A model generated the notes under the pieces. That model was not told where the DNA came from and made no database searches. It saw nothing but the letters and a program-made list of their open reading frames with translations. Both the position numbers and the translations under genes were made by a program. A stretch of DNA of 57,654 bases from CAZADA01 sp964636945 (GTDB lineage Bacteria; Pseudomonadota; Alphaproteobacteria; Caulobacterales; Maricaulaceae), in the NCBI GenBank assembly GCA_964636945.1, contig CAZWVH010000007.1, forward strand, positions 1 to 57,654. The letters are read 5' to 3'. This document shows positions 1 to 7,993 of this stretch, piece after piece. How positions within the stretch are numbered: position 1 is the first letter of the stretch; the number at the start of each line of letters is the position of its first letter.

Positions 1-185
1 GTGATACCGAATTGGCGTTGTATATTCCCTATGACTTTGTGGTTTTGCCTAAGAGTCTGTCGTTCTTCACTCAAGAATTTTAACGCAGCGACCGTGACGC
101 TCTCAGCGTGCTTGGCGGTTGCACCCAACCGCGCCGGCGTTGCAACAAACTTTTGTATCGATCGATCCAAATAATATATTGCCAA

Positions 186-205
186 AATAGAATGACCGCT
201 CTATT
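186..205. promoter_or_regulatory. Candidate TetR-family operator
   Basis: A perfect inverted repeat with 6-bp arms (AATAGA at 186-191, TCTATT at 200-205) surrounds an 8-bp spacer containing GACCG. A related GACCG-T-TCTA half occurs again about 23 bp downstream (216-227). The site lies just upstream of the TetR start codon at 241, where an autoregulated TetR operon would have its operator. Binding is inferred from position and symmetry only. Confidence 0.4.
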
Positions 206-240
206 CGTAATGTATGGACCGTTCTAATTGGAGTGTGGCC

Positions 241-1023
241 ATGGTGGATGAAGTTCGCAAAGCGCGACTGGAGCTGGTAACCGGCGGCAAGCCGCGCACT
301 GACGTGGTTCATGACAGCGAGGATCGCCGGGTCACAAAGCGCGGCGCCATCAGCCGCGATCGCATTCTGGATGCGGCCATGTCTCTGCTTGCGGAGGGCG
401 GTTATCCGGCGATTTCCATTTCTGCGGTGTGCAAGCGGGCTGAGGTTTCTGCGGCGTCGCTCTACCACCATTTCGGCGACAAGGCCGGGCTGATGGAGGC
501 GATGATCGAGGACTCCATCGTGCTCGCCGCCAATCGGTTTCTGGACCTGATGAGCAGCTATGACCACCCGCTGGACCAGATTGGCTCTTACATCGAAACC
601 ATGCGTGCTCTGGGCAGGGATTATCGCGGCAACACCATTGGCGTGCTCGCTTCATTGGCCCAAGGATGCAGCGAATCTCCAGAAATGGCCAAAGCCATTC
701 AAGGCGCACGGGCGCGGGCTTGGCGGTTTGTCGCCGCCGAAATGGGCGATCATTTTGGCGTCGAGGATGGGATGATGTTCGCCCACCTCCAATTCGCCTT
801 CGCCACCTACATTATCCATGTCGCTCAGTCCACAGAGGGACGCGACGAGATCAATGCCCTTTACGATAGCCTGCACCGGTTCTTGATCCTGCTGATCGCC
901 GCGCTGCGTCCCGACTTTGCCAAAGATCCCCGATTTGCGGCCGCATTGGCAGAGGCAAGCCGCGACCGTCCGTTTGACTCCACCGAAAACGACAAAGCCA
1001 TCACGCAAAGGAGAGAGCCATGA
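241..1023 (+). CDS. TetR/AcrR family transcriptional regulator
   Basis: This is a predicted DNA-binding repressor of 260 residues. An N-terminal tail of about 38 residues precedes a typical TetR helix-turn-helix at about residues 58-80, with the AVCKRAEVSAASLYHHFGDK signature. The rest is an all-helical ligand and dimerisation domain. I chose ATG 241 because GGAG lies 7 nt upstream; an in-frame ATG at 214 has no such site and overlaps the candidate operator. The TGA stop overlaps the ATG of the coq4-like gene (ATGA), so the two are probably co-transcribed and translationally coupled. That suggests the regulator responds to a lipid or quinone-related state, but the ligand cannot be read from sequence. 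Confidence 0.9.
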   Translation: MVDEVRKARLELVTGGKPRTDVVHDSEDRRVTKRGAISRDRILDAAMSLLAEGGYPAISISAVCKRAEVSAASLYHHFGDKAGLMEAMIEDSIVLAANRFLDLMSSYDHPLDQIGSYIETMRALGRDYRGNTIGVLASLAQGCSESPEMAKAIQGARARAWRFVAAEMGDHFGVEDGMMFAHLQFAFATYIIHVAQSTEGRDEINALYDSLHRFLILLIAALRPDFAKDPRFAAALAEASRDRPFDSTENDKAITQRREP

Positions 1024-1799
1024 CTGCCGCTTCCCTCACCTCCCCGCCATACAAGCCGCGTGTGCGCCCGCTCAAGGCCGCCAAGGCGATGATCGGGTTC
1101 TTGCGCAACAAAGAAGCCACTTACGAGGTGTTCCAATTGGTGCGAGCCCTGGACGGCCCGATTGTGGAGCGAAACTTTCGCCAGTTTCGCGCCTCGCCGG
1201 TGGGACAACGCGTGTTGAAGCGCAAACAGGATTTGCTGCATACGTTGAGTGACCGAAATTCGCTGGCCGCTATGCCCGAAGGCAGTTTGGGCCGCGCCTA
1301 TCTCGATTTCATCACCCGTGAAGGTCTGTCCGCAGAGGGCTTTCAGGCCGAAATGGACGCCACTGGCGAGAACATGGACAAGCTTGGCGAGGACCGGGCG
1401 CGGTTCATCTACCGGTTTCGCCACACCCATGATCTCTATCATGTGCTGACCGGTTATGGTCGCGATTTTGTTGGTGAACTTTCGCTGGTCTCGTTCACGC
1501 GAAGACAGAACAACAGCCGCGGATTGGCTGTGTTGGTATTTTTTAGTCGTCTCAAAGCCATGCGCGACTATCCCGGCCTCGGCGTCAACGCCTGCATTAG
1601 CGAGGGGCTGCGGCTCGGGCGCCAAGCTGGCAATCTGATGAATGCTGATTGGGAGGCACTATTGCGCATGCCCCTTCACGACGTGCGCAAACAGTTGAAA
1701 ATCGGCCCGCCTCGTCGGTATCTGGCGATCAAGACGAGCGCCGAACTGCTTGACCAACGTTATCGCGAGGATTTGTTGGGCGCTGCGCAGCCCGCCTAA
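1020..1799 (+). CDS. coq4: Coq4-family ubiquinone biosynthesis protein
   Basis: This 259-residue protein carries the Coq4 signature HDxxHx11E: H137, D138, H141 and E153, the residues that bind the metal in this family. In eukaryotes Coq4 organises the ubiquinone biosynthetic complex, and recent work on the family links it to ring C1 decarboxylation and hydroxylation. A role in ubiquinone synthesis is therefore likely; whether this homologue is catalytic or structural is open. It follows the TetR gene with a 4-nt overlap, and its 3' end overlaps the convergent S49 peptidase by 4 nt. Length and motif agree with bacterial family members. Confidence 0.9.
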   Translation: MTAASLTSPPYKPRVRPLKAAKAMIGFLRNKEATYEVFQLVRALDGPIVERNFRQFRASPVGQRVLKRKQDLLHTLSDRNSLAAMPEGSLGRAYLDFITREGLSAEGFQAEMDATGENMDKLGEDRARFIYRFRHTHDLYHVLTGYGRDFVGELSLVSFTRRQNNSRGLAVLVFFSRLKAMRDYPGLGVNACISEGLRLGRQAGNLMNADWEALLRMPLHDVRKQLKIGPPRRYLAIKTSAELLDQRYREDLLGAAQPA

Positions 1800-2620
1800 A
1801 GCCCAAATCTGGCCCAGCTGATGCGGTCTTCGATGCTCGCGAGGAGCGTATCAGCCCCGCCGCCCAATAACCGCGCGCCCAGCGGTTGTTTCGCGGCGGG
1901 GATTTTCTTGATTTGCACGTCCTCGCCGAATTTTTCCCGCAGGACTGCCGGCAAATGGCCGGTGGCGTCGATCAGACCCAGCCGCACGGCCTCCAGTCCC
2001 GTCCACACATCGCCTTCGAACAATTCTGAATCTTCGTCGAGCTTATCGCGACGACGCGACTGGACCAAAGCAATAAAGCTTTCATGGATGGCGCCTTGGA
2101 TTTCGTGGACGAAGGTGCGATCGCCTTCCCGTTCCGGCTGAAACGGATCGAGGCGCAGTTTGTGCTTTCCTGCAGTGTAAACCCGTCGCTCCAATCCCAA
2201 TTTCGCCAGAGCCTCATGGGCGCCAAAGCCAGCGCCAATGACACCGATCGAACCAATGAGCGAGCTTTCGTCGGCGAAGATTTCATCGCCTGAACAGGCC
2301 AACATGTATCCGCCCGAGGCCGCCACATCCTCGCAAAACACCAATACACGCTTTTGCTTTTCCTCGGCGAGTGCGCGGATCCGATCATGGATGAGTCGCG
2401 ATTGCACCGGACTGCCGCCAGGTGAATTGACCACCACCGCCACCGCGGAAGCGCGGGTCATGCCAAAGGCTTTTTCAATGGCGTCTTCCACACCCGTCAA
2501 GCTCAACCCCCGAGCGAGCCGGCCGGCGCGTCCGACCACGCCGTCCAGACGCACCACGGGCACCAACGCCCTGGTGGAGCGCCAAAATGCAAGCTTCTGT
2601 ATGAATTCCTTGGCAGACAT
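1796..2620 (-). CDS. S49 family signal-peptide-peptidase-like serine protease
   Basis: This 274-residue protein is a compact, single-domain member of the S49 (SppA/SohB) family. VVVNSPGGSP at about residues 63-71 forms the oxyanion-side strand, DVAASGGYMLAC contains the nucleophile Ser102, and GKHKLRLDPF at 151-160 supplies the lysine of the Ser-Lys dyad. The family degrades cleaved signal peptides and short membrane peptides. No clear N-terminal transmembrane helix is visible, so its membrane association is uncertain. It is convergent with coq4 and about 100 nt downstream of the DUF2007 gene on the same strand. Confidence 0.9.
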   Translation of the reverse strand: MSAKEFIQKLAFWRSTRALVPVVRLDGVVGRAGRLARGLSLTGVEDAIEKAFGMTRASAVAVVVNSPGGSPVQSRLIHDRIRALAEEKQKRVLVFCEDVAASGGYMLACSGDEIFADESSLIGSIGVIGAGFGAHEALAKLGLERRVYTAGKHKLRLDPFQPEREGDRTFVHEIQGAIHESFIALVQSRRRDKLDEDSELFEGDVWTGLEAVRLGLIDATGHLPAVLREKFGEDVQIKKIPAAKQPLGARLLGGGADTLLASIEDRISWARFGL

Positions 2621-2722
2621 GACGATATCTGTAGCGGGGCTTGGTTAATGAAGCGTGGGGCAATTCCTGCTCAAATGGGCGCAATCGGTGACACCCGTGA
2701 CCAGATTAGATCGTTAGTCTGC

Positions 2723-2947
2723 CTATGGTTCGATGGCCCCAGCCTCGATGAGAACACGGCGCGCGCGCGACTCGTCATCAGTATGGATCATCAATCGGCG
2801 CTGAATAGCGGAAATTGATCCATCCATCACGCTGGCGTGTTGATCCATAATCAGAGGCTGGAATCCCGCGTCACGCAACAGCGCTTCAACCCAACCCAGA
2901 AACACCACATCATTTGTTCGAAGCAATTCGATCACGAACCCACTCAC
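2723..2947 (-). CDS. DUF2007 domain small protein
   Basis: A 74-residue protein that begins with GTG. The pattern (N-terminal ELLRTNDVVFLGWVEALL, then an alternating strand/helix and ARRVLIEAGA near the end) matches the DUF2007 family, annotated as putative signal-transducing proteins with a ferredoxin-like fold. Its biochemical role is unknown. In many alphaproteobacteria such a gene lies divergently beside the polyprenyl synthase gene, as here: the synthase starts about 100 nt away on the other strand, so the two share a promoter region. Confidence 0.8.
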   Translation of the reverse strand: MSGFVIELLRTNDVVFLGWVEALLRDAGFQPLIMDQHASVMDGSISAIQRRLMIHTDDESRARRVLIEAGAIEP

Positions 2948-3043
2948 GCTTATGCGACTTTGCGCCTCTGTTCCTTTGCTTGCTCAGGCGAGCACGCATT
3001 CGTATTGTCTCTCACACTCAACACTCAGCGCAAGAGACCTGCT

Positions 3044-4066
3044 TTGAGCCTGCAAGCTTCAGCCGACGCGCCCCGACCGACCCTAACGACCTCTACGCTC
3101 GAGCAGCTCATGGACTTGCTCGAAAGCGATATGGCGGCGGTGGATGCATTGATATCTCAGCGCATGGCCAGTGAAGTGCCCATGATTCCCGAGCTCGCCG
3201 CGCATCTGATCCAAGCCGGCGGCAAACGCGTTCGCCCCATGGTGACTTTGGCGGCGGCGCGCATGCTGAATTACGAAGGCCAGCATCATCATCGCTTGGC
3301 CGCCACCGTGGAGTTTATTCACACCGCCACCTTGCTCCACGATGATGTGGTGGATCAGAGTGCGCTGCGTCGCGGTCAGGCTTCGGCCAATATGGTGTGG
3401 GGCAATGCGGCCAGCGTCCTGGTGGGCGATTTCTTGTTCGCCCAATCATTCAACCTGATGGTGGAAACCCAATCGCTCAGAGTGCTCGAGATTTTGTCAC
3501 AAGCCTCTCGTGTGATCGCGGAGGGCGAGGTGGCGCAATTGGCCTCAGCCAATGACCTCGACATGACCATCGAGGATTATTTCAAGATTATCGATGGCAA
3601 GACCGCAGCGCTGTTTGCCGCGGCCGCCCAAGTGGCCGCCGTCATCAGCAACCGACCGGACGCGGAGGAACGCGCGCTGGCAAAATATGGCCGCCAGCTT
3701 GGCTTGGCATTCCAATTGGTTGATGACGTCTTGGACTATGGAGGCGTGCAAGCCCGCCTGGGCAAGCGTGTCGGAGATGACTTCCGTGAAGGCAAGGTCA
3801 CCTTGCCAGTGGTGCTCGCCATCAAAGGCGCAAGCGACGAGGACCGCCGCTTTTGGACGCGCGTGATGATCGACTTGAACCAGGACGAAGGCGACCTGGA
3901 AATGGCGATAGATCGGCTGAAGGCGTCCGGGGCATTGGCGCGCGCCAGTGAGCGCGCCCGAGAACACGCCCGCGCTGCGCGATCGGCGTTGGAGCCATTT
4001 GCAGAGAATGACTACCGATCTGCGCTGATGGAGCTCGCGGACTTTGTCGCAGAGCGAACATATTGA
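3044..4066 (+). CDS. ispB: Polyprenyl (octaprenyl/decaprenyl-type) diphosphate synthase
   Basis: This enzyme builds the long isoprenoid tail of ubiquinone from IPP and a short allylic primer. It carries the FARM motif LLHDDVVDQS, the GGKRVRP IPP-binding segment and the SARM motif QLVDDVLDYGG, in the spacing of all-trans polyprenyl synthases. The open frame extends upstream to 2837, but that part overlaps the divergent DUF2007 gene and reads like non-coding sequence. I place the start at TTG 3044, giving 340 residues, close to the family length; ATG 3110 is the next option. The last 55 nt overlap the convergent transferase gene. Chain length cannot be read with certainty. Confidence 0.93.
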   Translation: MSLQASADAPRPTLTTSTLEQLMDLLESDMAAVDALISQRMASEVPMIPELAAHLIQAGGKRVRPMVTLAAARMLNYEGQHHHRLAATVEFIHTATLLHDDVVDQSALRRGQASANMVWGNAASVLVGDFLFAQSFNLMVETQSLRVLEILSQASRVIAEGEVAQLASANDLDMTIEDYFKIIDGKTAALFAAAAQVAAVISNRPDAEERALAKYGRQLGLAFQLVDDVLDYGGVQARLGKRVGDDFREGKVTLPVVLAIKGASDEDRRFWTRVMIDLNQDEGDLEMAIDRLKASGALARASERAREHARAARSALEPFAENDYRSALMELADFVAERTY

Positions 4067-5181
4067 ATTTTCGGCAATCCTGACCGGAACGCTGGAGCAT
4101 GACGGCGTACTGGCGTCGGCGTTGGAGCGCGCACGATTCCATCGTCCAGTTTGGGCGCGGTAAAAAACGTCGCGCTGCATACGCCCATGCCGAGCACCAA
4201 TGCCGCAAGGCCAACAAGGGGCCCCAGCGCACTCAGCGAGATATTGGCGATGAGTGCGATCACGCCACAGGCTGCGGTCTGTAGCCACACACGGCGTGAC
4301 ACAGTGACGTGGCGCACACCGCTACGTAGCCAACGCTGGTAGGCGTGCTCCCGATGCGGCTCCAATAGGCTTGCGCCTCGCCGTGCGCGAATCCACTGGG
4401 TCAACAGCACGTCGATCAACAGCGGCGCAACAAATAGCGGGCAAAGGTAGATGGCGCCCGACGGCGCAGCTTTGGCGTAGATCAGGGCCGTGAATGCAAA
4501 CAAACCGCCAAGGAACAACGCGCCCACATCACCCAGAAAAACTTGGGCGTTAGTGCGGGCATTCAGAGGCGAAAAGCCCAGCGACGCCCCCAGACCCGCG
4601 ACAGACAACAACACAGCCGTGTTCGCGCCGGCGAAGAGCGCACAAAGGCCAAGTACGCCAAACGCTATGGCCATAACACCGGCCAACAATCCATTGGCCC
4701 CGTCCATAAAGTTTGATGCATTGGCGGCCGTGAATATCCAAAGAGCCGAGCCCAGAAGACCAAAAACAAACGGTAGGTTCAGGGATACTGACGTGGTCAC
4801 AGGGAAGGCGTCGACAACGCCACCGGTCACGGCGAGGCCGCAGCTAATCGCAATGAGAAGCGCAAATTTGATCCGCGGCGAAACTTCCCAAATGTCGTCA
4901 ATAAGCCCCATACCTGCTAGCAGGCTCAACATGATCACACCGCCCGCAACAGCGATCAGATCTTCGGGCGTCAGCGCATCAGCAGGTCTGGCAATCATCA
5001 ACAGCGACAGCGCCAATCCAACGCCGAGCACCACGCCCAAACCGCCGGACTGCGGCGTTGGGTTAACATGACTAGAACGTCCGTTTGGAACTTGGACTGG
5101 GCCGCATGTTGCAACGCAGCGCGCCACCCAATGCGCTGCGCACCAAGCTGCAACCAACATAATGAGGAGCCACGTCGCCAT
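4012..5181 (-). CDS. WecA/MraY-like glycosyl-1-phosphate transferase (GT family 4)
   Basis: This polytopic membrane enzyme of 389 residues transfers a sugar-1-phosphate to a polyprenyl phosphate. Family motifs are present: NGRSSHVNPTPQSGG near the N-terminus, LIDDIWE (metal-binding Asp pair), NASNFMDGANGL, FLGDVGALFLGG and the cytoplasmic HREHAYQR loop, the last typical of the WecA branch. About ten hydrophobic segments are visible. ATG 5181 is preferred because GGGAGA precedes it; a TTG six codons upstream is the alternative. The gene probably starts an O-antigen, capsule or teichuronic-type glycan, but no partner glycosyltransferases are nearby. Its C-terminus is a polar tail of about 45 residues, the last part encoded opposite the end of ispB. 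Confidence 0.85.
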   Translation of the reverse strand: MATWLLIMLVAAWCAAHWVARCVATCGPVQVPNGRSSHVNPTPQSGGLGVVLGVGLALSLLMIARPADALTPEDLIAVAGGVIMLSLLAGMGLIDDIWEVSPRIKFALLIAISCGLAVTGGVVDAFPVTTSVSLNLPFVFGLLGSALWIFTAANASNFMDGANGLLAGVMAIAFGVLGLCALFAGANTAVLLSVAGLGASLGFSPLNARTNAQVFLGDVGALFLGGLFAFTALIYAKAAPSGAIYLCPLFVAPLLIDVLLTQWIRARRGASLLEPHREHAYQRWLRSGVRHVTVSRRVWLQTAACGVIALIANISLSALGPLVGLAALVLGMGVCSATFFTAPKLDDGIVRAPTPTPVRRHAPAFRSGLPKIQYVRSATKSASSISADR

Positions 5182-5252
5182 GACTGTCTCCCTATTCAAG
5201 CTTGGTTAACACTCCCCTTACACACCCCTGTTCGCGTGCATCGGAAGAATTG

Positions 5253-6194
5253 TCAATTCACCTTGCAAGTAATTCCGTGCATATCCTCATGACCGCCCAG
5301 CGTTGCAGCGCGCACCCACCACTGGGGCTTGTGTTGATTCATAAGCAATTCAGCATGTTGCGCCGCACCATGGGTGCGATAGACACAAAATACAGTGGCG
5401 CCGGATCCTGACATGCGCGCCAACAACGCATCGGGCATATCGATGAGTCTGGCGACAATTTCCGATATCTCCGGAACGAGCTGAATTGCTGGCTCCATCA
5501 GATCATTCGCTGATCCCGCCAGATGTTGGATGGCCTCGTCCACATTTGAGGCGCTTGGTGGTGGGGACTCGCTTGAGGCAAACGACGCGCCAGAGTCGGC
5601 AAACGCGCGAAACACATCCGGCGTAGACACGCGTTTGCCTGGATTGGCCAGGACGACCGGCAGTCTAGGCCAGTGTGCAAGCACTTGAATTTTATCTCCA
5701 ATTCCCGTCATGCGCAAAGGAACGCCGGCGGTGCAGCATGGACCATCAGCGCCCAGGCTCCTGGCCAGTTCATCTTGCACAGCCCGGCTCAGATCGCCGC
5801 CCCACACGGCGTGGGCGGCGCGTATCGCCGCCGCGGCATCGCTGGTTCCGCCGCCAATGCCCGACGCCAAGGGCAGGTTCTTTTCAATAAAGGTCACAAG
5901 TTCGTCGCGATCCTGACCGAGCCGATGCGCGAGCCTCGCAATGGCCGAATCTGTGGACAGCAATTGCGCACGCTCGGCTTCGTCCGACAGGTCGGCCCCA
6001 AACGGTCCAGAAAATCGCGACGTCCCAGCATTGATGGCATGACGCTGTCGGACAGTGATGCGATCACCCACATCGGCAAAAGCCACCACGCTGTCGAGCA
6101 AGTGATAGCCGTCTGAGCGCCGCCCCGTCACACGTAATGTGAGATTGATCTTGGCCGGCGCGAAGGCGGTGGCGAATTCAGCAGGCTTGTGCAT
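5253..6194 (-). CDS. ispE: 4-diphosphocytidyl-2-C-methyl-D-erythritol kinase
   Basis: A GHMP-family kinase of the MEP isoprenoid pathway, it phosphorylates the 2-hydroxyl of CDP-methylerythritol with ATP. The N-terminal APAKINLTLRV substrate segment, the glycine-rich ATP loop PLASGIGGGTSDAAAA and the C-terminal MSGSGATVF motif are all present. At 313 residues it is slightly longer than E. coli IspE; a Ser/Pro-rich stretch in the second half accounts for part of this. It lies 15 nt downstream of the TPR lipoprotein gene on the same strand, so the two are probably co-transcribed. With ispH, ispB and ubiA in this window it supplies the ubiquinone tail pathway. Confidence 0.95.
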   Translation of the reverse strand: MHKPAEFATAFAPAKINLTLRVTGRRSDGYHLLDSVVAFADVGDRITVRQRHAINAGTSRFSGPFGADLSDEAERAQLLSTDSAIARLAHRLGQDRDELVTFIEKNLPLASGIGGGTSDAAAAIRAAHAVWGGDLSRAVQDELARSLGADGPCCTAGVPLRMTGIGDKIQVLAHWPRLPVVLANPGKRVSTPDVFRAFADSGASFASSESPPPSASNVDEAIQHLAGSANDLMEPAIQLVPEISEIVARLIDMPDALLARMSGSGATVFCVYRTHGAAQHAELLMNQHKPQWWVRAATLGGHEDMHGITCKVN

Positions 6195-6209
6195 TCCGTT
6201 TGGATCGTG

Positions 6210-7919
6210 TCACTCGCTCGACCCGTCGGTTGCATTGGCGAGACCAAATTGGATTTTGCGCTGCAGGTCAGAGCGGTGGGACGGTGATGGATCAAGGTCC
6301 AATGCGCGGTTCCACTGAAATCCAGATTCCAGCCGCCGACCGACCCGCCAATACGCATCGCCGAGGTAGTCATTAATGACAGGGTCATCGGGCTCCAAGG
6401 CTGCGGCGCGTTCAAGCTGGCTTACCGCATCATCGTATTCACCGAGCTTGAAGTGCGCCCTGCCTAGAGCCGCCACAAATTGCGGCGCATCGGGCGCAAT
6501 ATCCACCGCCCGCTTAATTAACGCAAAAGCTTCCGGCAGATTTTCATCGCGATCCAGCCATACCTCGCCCAAGCCATTCATCACTGATGGGTGGTCCGGC
6601 GCGAGATCCAAAGCCGTTTGTAAATCGCTTTGTGCGCCTTCCCAGTCACCAATAGCCTCGCGCGAAGCCGCCCTGGCGAAATAAACAATCCAATGTTCGC
6701 GCCCCACACCGCCATCATTGGCGGCTGATTGAAGAATCGAATTTTGGATGGCGATGGCCTGATCATGCTGGTCCAGTGCGGCATACATGTCCGCCAAAGA
6801 TAACCGCGCCTGAATGCCGCGTTCGTTATCCACTGCGCGGCGCGCCACCGATAACGCCTCTTGTGTCCGTCCAGCGTCCAGCAATAGCCAAGCGGCCTGA
6901 ATATCCAGCTGCGACGAATAGGCGGGACTATCGGGGTCGATGATCAACACGTCGAGCGCTTGGTCCGAAAACCCGGCTTGGCTCAAAACTTGGCCTAACA
7001 GATACCGCGCCGGGCCATTGGCTGGATCAATATCGAGCGCAAGGCGCAAATAAAGGATCGCCAAATCCGCATTTGCGCGTGGAGCCACGGCGGCGGTCGG
7101 CGCAAACACGGCGAGCGACGCGCCAGATGCGGGGTCGTCAACAAAAGCGAGGGCATTTTCGCCGGACGCGATGCGCGCTAACCCCGCCAAAGACGCATCG
7201 TCATTCGGCCGTTCTAAGAGATTGGCGCGATACAAAATAGCAGCTTCAGACGTTCGCCCATCGCGTTCTAAAAACCGTCCATAAGCCTCAATGGCGGTCC
7301 ACCGTAATACGCCACTCGACAAAGCGCGCTCAAATGCGATGTCGGCTCCGCGACTGGCGCCAGCGCGCTCCAAAATCAACGCAGCGTGCAGCTGCGTAAT
7401 GTGTGCAAGCAAAGGGGCGTCATGAGGCGCCTTAAGCGACACAAGCGCTGCGTCGACTTCACCTTTACCTTCATATGCCCACGCCAGCATCATGGAGCCC
7501 ACGACGCGGTTGAACGGCCCGAGGTCGCCACCCTCCAACAGATCCACCGCGCGCCCATATCGACCGCGCTTGATGGCGCGTCCAGCGAGCACCAATCGCG
7601 CAAGCGGGTCTTGATACGGCGACGCCAGTAGCTCTTCAGCCAGCGATGCGGCCCTGTCCATATCGCCGGAGGCGATCGCACTCATAAAGGCGCGGTGCAC
7701 CACAACCAGATTGTCGCCTTCGCGCGACAAGGCGGCGTCATAGTAGGACAATGCCGCGTTCGATTCACCAATGGCGGTCGCATATGTCCCCGCGAGAAAC
7801 AAGCCATAGGAGGTGGGCTCGTCGACAGGGACGACAAACCGACGAGCCTGCGGTCCAGTGGTGCACGCCGCGAGCAGCGAAAACACAGCGCCAACAGCAA
7901 TAAGGGAGCGAAAAGACAT
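6210..7919 (-). CDS. Tetratricopeptide-repeat lipoprotein
   Basis: A 569-residue protein made almost wholly of TPR-like helical hairpins; near the C-terminus units such as APQFVAALGRAHFKLGEYDD and PDDPVINDYLGDAYWRVG are regular. The N-terminus from ATG 7919 has a lipobox (SLLAACTTG), predicting an exported, lipid-anchored protein. The frame stays open up to 8042, but the upstream residues lack signal-peptide character, which supports the internal start. TPR proteins act as protein-protein scaffolds; a gene of this type between ETF-QO and ispE is a recurring alphaproteobacterial arrangement. The specific partner is unknown. Confidence 0.88.
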   Translation of the reverse strand: MSFRSLIAVGAVFSLLAACTTGPQARRFVVPVDEPTSYGLFLAGTYATAIGESNAALSYYDAALSREGDNLVVVHRAFMSAIASGDMDRAASLAEELLASPYQDPLARLVLAGRAIKRGRYGRAVDLLEGGDLGPFNRVVGSMMLAWAYEGKGEVDAALVSLKAPHDAPLLAHITQLHAALILERAGASRGADIAFERALSSGVLRWTAIEAYGRFLERDGRTSEAAILYRANLLERPNDDASLAGLARIASGENALAFVDDPASGASLAVFAPTAAVAPRANADLAILYLRLALDIDPANGPARYLLGQVLSQAGFSDQALDVLIIDPDSPAYSSQLDIQAAWLLLDAGRTQEALSVARRAVDNERGIQARLSLADMYAALDQHDQAIAIQNSILQSAANDGGVGREHWIVYFARAASREAIGDWEGAQSDLQTALDLAPDHPSVMNGLGEVWLDRDENLPEAFALIKRAVDIAPDAPQFVAALGRAHFKLGEYDDAVSQLERAAALEPDDPVINDYLGDAYWRVGRRLESGFQWNRALDLDPSPSHRSDLQRKIQFGLANATDGSSE

Positions 7920-7993
7920 AGGGTTATGATCACCAGCCGTTTGAGAAATGACAATCACCTGATCGCATGTCCCCGGCCACGCGCAGTTCGGGT

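Noticed and set aside
861..1625. Long minus-strand frame (254 codons) opposite coq4
   Set aside because: It is the antisense shadow of a gene with a clear Coq4 metal motif; the product is compositionally odd and has no recognisable domain.
2837..3043. Upstream extension of the ispB frame
   Set aside because: It overlaps the divergent DUF2007 gene in full and its residues do not resemble the synthase N-terminus.
3545..4288. Minus-strand frame of 247 codons opposite ispB
   Set aside because: ispB has both Asp-rich motifs on the plus strand; this frame also crosses the transferase end and has no family features.
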